A stretch of DNA of 64,000 nucleotides from Pseudomonas sp. BSw22131. Lineage in GTDB: Bacteria > Pseudomonadota > Gammaproteobacteria > Pseudomonadales > Pseudomonadaceae. Each line of letters opens with the position of its first letter. The stretch's first letter is position 1. Below are positions 58,102 to 64,000 of this stretch, piece by piece. The DNA is taken from positions 2,046,001 to 2,110,000 of the forward strand of contig NZ_CP113949.1 in NCBI RefSeq assembly GCF_026810445.1, given 5' to 3'. Both the position numbers and the translations under genes were made by a program. Under the pieces are notes generated by a model. The model saw nothing but the letters and a program-made list of their open reading frames with translations. It did not search any database and was not told the DNA's origin.

Positions 58102-58804
58102 GTGAAACCTCTCACTTCCGCTTTCTCCCTTTCCGTTGTGGCCCTGTCGCCTGGTAGCGCCTCTGCAGCCGAACGGCCCGGCGTCGAACGCAACGTAGCA
58201 AAATTCTTGCAGTCCCTTGAGGGCGGCCAAACGCTCGACAGCATGCCGCCGACCGATGCTCGCGTCGCGCTGGCGGGTGCCCAGGCCGCCTCCAACGTGG
58301 CCTTGCCCGCAGCTGAGGTCAGCGAGAAGACGATTCGTGTCAATGACCGCGACCTGAAGCTGACCATCGTGCGCCCGGCCGGCAGCCAACAGAAGACCCT
58401 GCCGGCGTTCATGTACTTCCACGGCGGGGGCTGGGTGCTGGGCGACTTCCCAACACACGAACGGCTACTTCCTGACCCAAGACCTCATGGTGTGGTTCTG
58501 GGACAACTACACAACTGACGCCCAGGCACGCAAGCAGATTTACGCATCGCCGCTGCAGGCGACGCCCGAGCAGTTGAAAGGCTTGCCGCCGACGTTGATC
58601 CAGACTGCTGAATTCGATGTGCTGCGCGATGAAGCCGAAGCTTACGGCCGCAAGCTCGCCGCTGCGGGTGTGCAGGTGAAGTCGGTGCGCTACAACGGCA
58701 TGATTCACGATTTTGGGCTATCGAACGCGTTCAACCATTTGCCGGCAGTGCAAAGCGCGATCGCGCAAGCATCGCAAGAACTCAAGACGAACCTAAGCCA
58801 GTAA
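58102..58804 (+). pseudogene. Secreted alpha/beta hydrolase (acetyl-esterase type) with internal deletion
   Basis: The 5' part (GTG 58102, AAAGGAAAC upstream) encodes a signal-peptide-like start, then the esterase N-terminal region to the oxyanion motif YFHGGGWVLGDFPTHE. It then joins, out of frame, to a 3' part encoding NGYFLTQDLMVWFWDNYTTD, LPPTLIQTAEFDVLRDEAEA and HDFGLSNAFNHL to the stop 58802-58804. About 90 residues including the GxSxG nucleophile are missing. GAACGGCTAC at the join fits both halves, suggesting a short-homology deletion. Confidence 0.85.
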
Positions 58805-59149
58805 TTGCAAAAGCATCAGCGCAGCCGAGATCGGCATAAACATTTCAAATGCCTTCTTCAATCAATTGCGGTGACCTGCTCCGAAGGTGAGCGGACAGCT
58901 CAGTGCTTGAGCGGTGGGTCAGCATCGTCAGCGCAGTTGATTACAACCGTTGGAGTGGCTGGGTCGGAACTCGCAGCACGAGTGGGTCAAAGCTACTGGA
59001 ATTAATTGTCAGAACTACAAGCGCCCACATAAATCGCATAAAGACGACAGCCTCGTTCAGAAACATCTAGCATATCTGCAGTGAACCGCTTGGCTTACTG
59101 CCCCTGGATTCAACCTATGTTTTTCACACTGTGCGCCAGAGGCGGCCGG
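58805..59149. other. Intergenic region, no gene recognised
   Basis: About 345 bp with no coding frame of family character. Its right end holds the dispersed motif copy at 59119-59153. Confidence 0.4.
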
Positions 59150-59153
59150 TCAT
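59119..59153 (+). repeat. Dispersed motif copy at the HAD-remnant truncation
   Basis: GTTTTTCACACTGTGCGCCA then GAGGCGGCCGGTCAT. Aligns with the copies at 42624, 45718 and 46686. It overlaps the stop codon of the truncated HAD frame. Confidence 0.55.
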
Positions 59154-59275
59154 CGATGCGGTGGGTATGAAAGCGCTGTCATGTTGCCCGCAGAGCCGAC
59201 GAGCGTGCCGTCCAGGTCAAAAATGATTGCGTCTGTCTCTACCGGATGGGCAATTTTCAGGTCGTTTATCGACAT
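59150..59275 (-). pseudogene. HAD-family hydrolase, N-terminal remnant
   Basis: The 41-codon frame MSINDLKIAHPVETDAIIFD, LDGTLVGSAGNM contains the HAD motif I (DLDGT) and its preceding strand. It then loses similarity and stops at 59150-59152 inside a dispersed motif copy. Motifs II-IV are absent. It begins 31 bp after the MFS stop, so the intact gene was probably the last of that operon. Confidence 0.75.
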
Positions 59276-59305
59276 GGAATTTACTCACGTTTTGCAGGGT
59301 GCCTT

Positions 59306-60820
59306 TTAGATTGCAGGGCTCTGGGAGTAGCTTCGTTTGCTGCGCATCAGCACATACACCGCAGCGGATGCGAGTAGCGAGAACGTAGCGGTAATCACAA
59401 ATGCGCCCGCGAATCCCTGGCTGTAACTCTGCTGAGCGAGCCCATTCAGTGTTTCGGTTAAGTCGTGGGGATACATCGAGATAGCACGTTCGAAGTCGCC
59501 TGCCATGACGTATTCGAAAAATCCGGGTTTAGCAGAAACCCCCGCGTCTATCAGTCTGCTTTCAATCGCAGATTTCACTCCGCTGGCTAGTACCGCTCCC
59601 AGTCCGGCGAAACCCAGCAATATGCCGGTGAATCTGGATGTAGTGCTGATGCCGGATGCCATTCCGGCGCGACTCCGAGGAACTGTGCCCATGATGGCCT
59701 TCTGTGTTTCGCCATTCAGCAATCCACCGCCTGCTCCCAGAATGGCCATGCCGGAAATCAGCAACAGTTGTCCCTGCTGAACGGCGGCGAACATCAGAAC
59801 AAGGTTACCCAGTGCAACGATTAAGAGCCCCAGTGGGAGGATTTCTGCGCTCCCAAGATAGGGCGAAAGTCGCCTGCCTACTTGCGGAAAAATCAGCATC
59901 GCAGTGGCAAAGGGAAGCATGGCGATACCCGCTTCGACTACTCCGTTTCCACGGCCATTTTGTAGAAAAAGTGGCAGCAGCGATGCCATGACCTGAGCAG
60001 ATGAGGCATATGCCAGCATCGCAAGCACGGCGCCGACGAAGGGGCTGGCTTTGAACAATTCGAGATCAAGCATTGGGTGGGTGCGACGTTTTTCAACCCA
60101 GACAAAGACTGCGAACAACAGCAGGCCTGCGATCATGCTCAGGAGGACAGGGGTGCTCGACCATCCATGACTGGGACCCGCGATCAGTGCCCAGGTGGCA
60201 CTGAACATCCCCAGCGCGAAAAGCCCGATTCCCGGGATGTCCAGAGTTCTGGGCGTGGGGTCACGAGATTCATCCACCAGCGTCACAACCGCTGCCGCCA
60301 GCAATAAGCAGACTGGGATGTTAATAAAGAAGGCCCAGCGCCATCCAAGTGAACTACTGATGACTCCACCAATGAGCGGCGAAACCACCATTGTGAGTCC
60401 CATGATCCCGCCCCATATCGCCCAAGCGTGGCTGCGCGCTTTTTCATCGTGAAAGGTGTGTCCGATGATGGCTAAGGCAGGAGCTAGCAGGAACGCGGCT
60501 CCGACCCCTTGCACCGCTCGCGCCAGATAAAGGCCTGGTGCTGAAGGCGCCAGACCACAGGCCAGAGAAGAGACTGCAAATAGCGCTATTCCAACCAGAA
60601 AGACGCGTCGCCGGCCATACCGGTCAGCGATGGAGCCAGCGGGAAGCAGCAGGGCAGCGAAGCAGAGCACGTAGGTGCTTATGACCCACTCGATTTCTGC
60701 AAATGACGCATGAAGATCTCTGGCAATAGTTGGCAATACGATGCCCACGACATTCGTATCTAGAACTGTCATGGCACAGCCCGCCGATGCGACAACCAGT
60801 ATGGCCGCTTCTTTTCTCAT
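59306..60820 (-). CDS. MFS multidrug exporter, DHA2 (EmrB/QacA) family
   Basis: A 504-residue, 14-TM transporter. DHA2 landmarks: AMTVLDTNVVGIVLPTIARD in TM1 with the TxVxLP-type core, LLLPAGSIADRYGRRRVFLV (motif A), and PLIGGVISSSLGWRWAFFIN (motif C region). It likely expels drugs or organic acids with proton antiport. It follows the GlcG-like gene by 57 bp on the same strand and is presumably controlled by the divergent LysR gene at 61458. Confidence 0.92.
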   Translation of the reverse strand: MRKEAAILVVASAGCAMTVLDTNVVGIVLPTIARDLHASFAEIEWVISTYVLCFAALLLPAGSIADRYGRRRVFLVGIALFAVSSLACGLAPSAPGLYLARAVQGVGAAFLLAPALAIIGHTFHDEKARSHAWAIWGGIMGLTMVVSPLIGGVISSSLGWRWAFFINIPVCLLLAAAVVTLVDESRDPTPRTLDIPGIGLFALGMFSATWALIAGPSHGWSSTPVLLSMIAGLLLFAVFVWVEKRRTHPMLDLELFKASPFVGAVLAMLAYASSAQVMASLLPLFLQNGRGNGVVEAGIAMLPFATAMLIFPQVGRRLSPYLGSAEILPLGLLIVALGNLVLMFAAVQQGQLLLISGMAILGAGGGLLNGETQKAIMGTVPRSRAGMASGISTTSRFTGILLGFAGLGAVLASGVKSAIESRLIDAGVSAKPGFFEYVMAGDFERAISMYPHDLTETLNGLAQQSYSQGFAGAFVITATFSLLASAAVYVLMRSKRSYSQSPAI

Positions 60821-60877
60821 GGAATGGCAGTCTCTTCTAATAACGGGAGCGGTAAGCGCACTTTTTGAAAGGGGCGT

Positions 60878-61346
60878 TTATTTAAATGCAGCTAGCCCGG
60901 CTTGAGCGATCTCTTCATCGTGCTGTGGTGTGTCCGCAGATACCCCGACAGCCCCAACGGTGTGTCCGTTGACGATGATCGGAAAACCACCACGCATCAG
61001 CACAAAGCCTTGGGCGGTGGTGGCGGCAGGTCTAGTGCCGTTGATGGCATCTTCCAGCGCGCCGCTGGGACGGCGGAACAGGGCGGCTGTGCGTGCTTTT
61101 CCGGGGGCCAGTTCGACGCCTGCCGGCACAGCGGCGTTGTCCATTCGAGCGAGGAGAATAGGCAAGCCGGCGTTATCGACAACTGCGATCACGCACGGCC
61201 ATCCAGCCGTTTGCGCTTTTGTTTGGGCTGCTGTAAGGATCTGTTGAGCGGCGGCAAGCGAAATCAAGTGCTGCTGCTGGCAGCGAGATCAGAGCAAGGG
61301 ATCCAGCAAGCCCCAAGGCAGTCGCGATGTCAGGAAGACGGAACAT
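60878..61346 (-). pseudogene. GlcG/HbpS-like protein, signal peptide out of frame
   Basis: ATG 61346, with AGGAG 8 nt upstream, starts a good signal peptide (MFRLPDIATALGLAGSLALI then SLPAAA). The mature GlcG/HbpS-type domain (ISLAAAQQILTAAQTKAQTA, PILLARMDNAAVPAGVELAP, VLMRGGFPIIVNGHTVGAVG, TPQHDEEIAQAGLAA) follows one frame over. One surplus base near 61268-61272, beside a CAGCAGCAG run, breaks the join. Alternatively a cytosolic form could start at TTG 61267. HbpS-like proteins bind heme or act as extracytoplasmic sensors; the role here is unknown. Confidence 0.75.
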
Positions 61347-61424
61347 GGTGAACTCCTGATGTAGTGAGTCCAATGATTGGAACAGCGGGGATAATTCAGT
61401 ACAACAAAGCTTGACCGCTTTATA

Positions 61425-61441
61425 ATTCAGAAAAACTGAAT
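61425..61441. promoter_or_regulatory. LysR-type operator candidate between GlcG/MFS and LysR genes
   Basis: ATTCAG-AAAAA-CTGAAT, a perfect 6-bp dyad with the T-N11-A spacing of LTTR boxes. A TATAAT hexamer (61421-61426) overlaps it, and a half-site ATTCAGT stands at 61394-61400. It sits 16 bp before the LysR start, suited to autoregulation. Confidence 0.6.
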
Positions 61442-61457
61442 ACTGGGTTCCGCTGCC

Positions 61458-62372
61458 ATGGACATTCGCCATCTCCGATCCTTCGTCACAGTGGCGAAAA
61501 ATCTACATTTTTCACGCTCGGCCGAGCATCTGGGCATTTCTGCCCCAACTCTCACTGCGCAGATACAGGAAGTGGAGAGCTTGTTGGAAGCTCGGCTTTT
61601 TAATAGAACAAAGCGGTCTGTCGTTTTGACGCCAGCTGGGGAAGCGTTTCTGACAGAGGCCCGCGCTACTCTCGAACAGTTCGAGAGAGCTGTTAACGTG
61701 GGCCAACGCGCAGGCCGAGGCCAGGTTGGCCGAGTGGAAATCGGATACGTGGGTTCTGCTGCCTTTTTCGGGGTACTCCAGGACCAGGTCCAGCGCTTTC
61801 GCAATCAGTGGCCAGACGTCATGGTGAACACCAAGGAACTCCCTACCGAGCAGCTCACGGCACTTCTGGAGGACGGTCGGATTGACGTGGCCTTTGTACG
61901 GATGCCGGTGCATCTGCCCGACGCAATCTCCAGCCGTATTTTGGCCCGAGATCGATTCTGCATTGCGTTGCCAGCGAACCATCTCCTGGCAAAGACAGTT
62001 GATGACATTCGCCCGAGTGCGCTTGCTGGTGAGTTGTTTGTGCTACCTGAACAAGGGTTAGGGTTGCGTGAAGTGGCTAAGCGCGGGCGATTCGATCCAT
62101 ACATTGGTTCGGTTCCCGGAAGTCTGGTCGCAGTGCTGACACAGGTGGCATTGGGTGTGGGTATAGCGGTCATTCCCAGCGTTCTGATTCAAACTGTTCA
62201 ACTGCCGAACGTGGTCTTTAGGGAGATAGCGGGGCCTCCCATTTTTTCAGAGGTGGGAGCGTTGTTTCGCCGCCATGAGAAATTGCCAATCGTGTGCAAC
62301 CTGATTAGCCAGATCCTGGAGACCGACGAAGGCGTATGGAACGGCGATCCCTTGCGGAGTGCGAAGAAATGA
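61458..62372 (+). CDS. LysR-family transcriptional regulator
   Basis: A 304-residue LTTR of the CbbR/CatR/HcaR-like branch. DNA-binding domain MDIRHLRSFVTVAKNLHFSR, SAEHLGISAPTLTAQIQEVE, LFNRTKRSVVLT; effector domain from about residue 88 (GRVEIGYVGSAAFFGVLQDQ). It is divergent from the GlcG-like/MFS genes by 111 bp with a T-N11-A palindrome between, so it probably regulates export through the MFS protein. Confidence 0.93.
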   Translation: MDIRHLRSFVTVAKNLHFSRSAEHLGISAPTLTAQIQEVESLLEARLFNRTKRSVVLTPAGEAFLTEARATLEQFERAVNVGQRAGRGQVGRVEIGYVGSAAFFGVLQDQVQRFRNQWPDVMVNTKELPTEQLTALLEDGRIDVAFVRMPVHLPDAISSRILARDRFCIALPANHLLAKTVDDIRPSALAGELFVLPEQGLGLREVAKRGRFDPYIGSVPGSLVAVLTQVALGVGIAVIPSVLIQTVQLPNVVFREIAGPPIFSEVGALFRRHEKLPIVCNLISQILETDEGVWNGDPLRSAKK

Positions 62373-62587
62373 ATGCCTTGGGAGGGGGGTAAGCTTCCGG
62401 TGGGTTTAACTGTTCGCAGACCCGTTCGCCACGACAGCTCGAGATTTGAACCATCAACTGTTTGGAGTCCTTCAGATAAGCCCCTTTCTCTGAAACCTGA
62501 TCCATAAAGATAACGACAAGCGTGCCGATAGTCCAAAGTACTCCAGGTTACTGCACGCTGTTTTGGGCGATGAGCAAGGGACACAAA

Positions 62588-64000
62588 ATGATGTTTGATC
62601 GTCAGAACGCACTCAAAGCATCAGACGTGACTCTTTGCGGTCTGGTATGCCTGGCCGGAGTGGCTGTCACGTTCCTGGTGTTGATGCTGTTCCTAGGGTC
62701 AGAGCAGCGTACCGTCAGCGTTGCTTTTCAGCTGGAGGTCGACGAAAGATTCAGTCGCCTGCAACGACGCGTTAATACTCAGGTCTTGAAAGTAGACGTT
62801 GTGAGGCGTTTCTTTATCAACGCCGACGATGTCACTGAAAAGGAGTTTTTGGGATTCGTAACGCCTCTGGTTGGAGAGGACGAATCCTATAGCTGGGTAC
62901 CAAAAATTCTCGAGAAGGATCTACAAGCGTTTCGCGCTAAGGCGCTTCTGAACGGCACCAGTGATTTTTCATATCATGAAATTAATCCCGTCACCGGAGA
63001 AAGAGTCCCCCTCGCCAGCCGGCCAGAACACTGGATACTGCTCTACTTATTGAAGCGAGATGACGTAAAGATCATACCCGGCATGGATGTTTTGGCTCGC
63101 CCGGGTCGCGAAATCCTGATGAGCAAGGCACGAGAAACACGTCAAATAGTGGTGTCCGAACCGTTGAACATGACCAATGGGCAGTCGGGGATTTTCTTTG
63201 TCGCACCGGTATTCCAGCAGTCTCCTGACGTTTCATTGAACGATGATAATTTGCAGGGGTTCGTTGTATCCACCGTACGCTTGGCTTCTTTGATGGAACA
63301 AGGGATTCCATCAACGAGTTTGCAACGACTGAACGTGACGCTTTCGTTGATCGACACTCAGCATCATGGGGAAAAAATTTATCAGAGCCTGGCCCCTGCA
63401 ACCCCTTCAGCGCTGTACGCGCAGCGGATGCTGAAAGTAGCCGACCAAACTTACTTGATCCAGTTTAGACCCAGCTCAACATTTCTGATCGCCAACAGCC
63501 ACGCACTGTCCATCGGCCTGATTATCGTATTCGGAGCAGGGTTGACGCTGCTGCTGACCTTGATGGTGTACTTGCTGATAACCCAGCGCGCCCGCGCCCT
63601 CTCGCTGGTTGATGAACGTACGCAAGACTTGCGTGTGCTGAACATTACCGATCACCTGACCGGAGTTTACAACCGCCGATACTTCGAAGAGTCGATGGAG
63701 CGACTGCTCATCGAGGCTAACGTGCAATACCGCTCTCTGACGCTGATTATGTTTGATATCGATCACTTCAAACACATCAACGACCGTTGGGGCCATCAGT
63801 GTGGCGATAACGTTCTGAAGTCGTTGTGTGCACGAATACGTTCGGCAACACGCACGACCGATCTGCTGTGCAGGACAGGGGGAGAGGAGTTTGCATTGAT
63901 TTGTCCGGATACCGAACTGAACGATACAAGGCTGCTGGCAGAAAAGCTTCGAGCGCTAATAAGCACTCTACCGTTTGATGATGTTGGGCAGGTAACTTGC
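62588..64000 (+). CDS. CHASE-domain GGDEF diguanylate cyclase, cut by the right edge
   Basis: The frame is open from ATG 62588 (AAGGGA upstream) to the window end, 471 codons, with no stop reached. TM1 (LCGLVCLAGVAVTFLVLMLF) is followed by a periplasmic CHASE domain (YSWVPKILEKDLQAFRAKAL, INPVTGERVPLASRPEHWIL). TM2 (ALSIGLIIVFGAGLTLLLTL) leads to a GGDEF domain: TDHLTGVYNRRYFEESM, FDIDHFKHINDRWGHQCGDN, then GGEEF with an RxxD site (RTTD) five residues upstream. It should make c-di-GMP in response to an extracytoplasmic ligand. Confidence 0.92.
   Translation, partial: MMFDRQNALKASDVTLCGLVCLAGVAVTFLVLMLFLGSEQRTVSVAFQLEVDERFSRLQRRVNTQVLKVDVVRRFFINADDVTEKEFLGFVTPLVGEDESYSWVPKILEKDLQAFRAKALLNGTSDFSYHEINPVTGERVPLASRPEHWILLYLLKRDDVKIIPGMDVLARPGREILMSKARETRQIVVSEPLNMTNGQSGIFFVAPVFQQSPDVSLNDDNLQGFVVSTVRLASLMEQGIPSTSLQRLNVTLSLIDTQHHGEKIYQSLAPATPSALYAQRMLKVADQTYLIQFRPSSTFLIANSHALSIGLIIVFGAGLTLLLTLMVYLLITQRARALSLVDERTQDLRVLNITDHLTGVYNRRYFEESMERLLIEANVQYRSLTLIMFDIDHFKHINDRWGHQCGDNVLKSLCARIRSATRTTDLLCRTGGEEFALICPDTELNDTRLLAEKLRALISTLPFDDVGQVTC

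Overview
The window looks like a chromosomal segment of a Pseudomonas species of the fluorescens/syringae kind. The evidence is the zipA-ligA-metallopeptidase-4.5S RNA order, moderately high GC coding sequence, Pseudomonas-type REP/REPIN palindromes, and typical families (DUF2986, DUF3772 mechanosensitive channel, sorbosone-dehydrogenase lipoprotein, an orphan type VI VgrG). No tRNA, rRNA, CRISPR array or complete insertion sequence was seen.

Layout. (1) 1-10.4 kb is mostly housekeeping: zipA 3' end, ligA, a zinc metallopeptidase, a GNAT enzyme, the 4.5S SRP RNA, a divergent LysR/MFS pair, DoxX, a diguanylate cyclase, msrA and a second GNAT. (2) 11.1-17.0 kb is an orphan type VI secretion cargo locus: a VgrG spike fused to a DUF2235 (Tle1-like) lipase, followed by three overlapping, nearly identical DUF2931 lipoproteins that are probably its immunity proteins. 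(3) 17.1-24.0 kb is a sugar or polyol uptake and catabolism divergon: an L-xylulose-reductase-like SDR, a SIS protein, a SorC-family regulator, two permeases and a binding protein on one strand and the ATPase on the other, sharing a perfect palindrome. (4) 24.0-26.9 kb holds a NUDIX hydrolase and a TonB siderophore receptor. (5) 27.2-31.1 kb is decaying: five consecutive genes (MBL hydrolase, ModA-like binding protein, LysR, chemoreceptor, diguanylate cyclase) are truncated or frameshifted. (6) 31.2-42.1 kb returns to intact genes: sorbosone dehydrogenase/DUF2231, glyoxalase, chemoreceptor, DUF2986, MscS channel, SDR, alpha/beta hydrolase/TspO, SseB.

(7) 42.1-61.4 kb is accessory and heterogeneous. 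It holds a small P-loop kinase, cache-GGDEF protein, cupin/membrane/MerR set, PPOX flavoprotein, an AT-rich two-gene module (PhnD-like periplasmic binding protein plus HAMP-PAS-GAF-GGDEF-EAL protein), a NUDIX-DUF4406 fusion with a divergent DeoR regulator, GFA enzyme, LysR/Old Yellow Enzyme pair, and a GlcG-like/MFS/LysR set. Between them are gene remnants (GST, barstar, esterase, HAD, an amber-interrupted ORF). A short dispersed motif containing TTTTTACACAGCCT recurs here, sometimes exactly at a truncation point, and once as a MITE-like inverted pair. (8) The right edge cuts a CHASE-GGDEF diguanylate cyclase.

The most rewarding parts for a second look are the lipase with triple immunity (including a mosaic copy), the PhnD-like/GGDEF-EAL pair with an in-frame 9-bp tandem repeat, and the dispersed motif at gene-truncation sites. 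All family assignments were made by reading the sequence; no database search was run.
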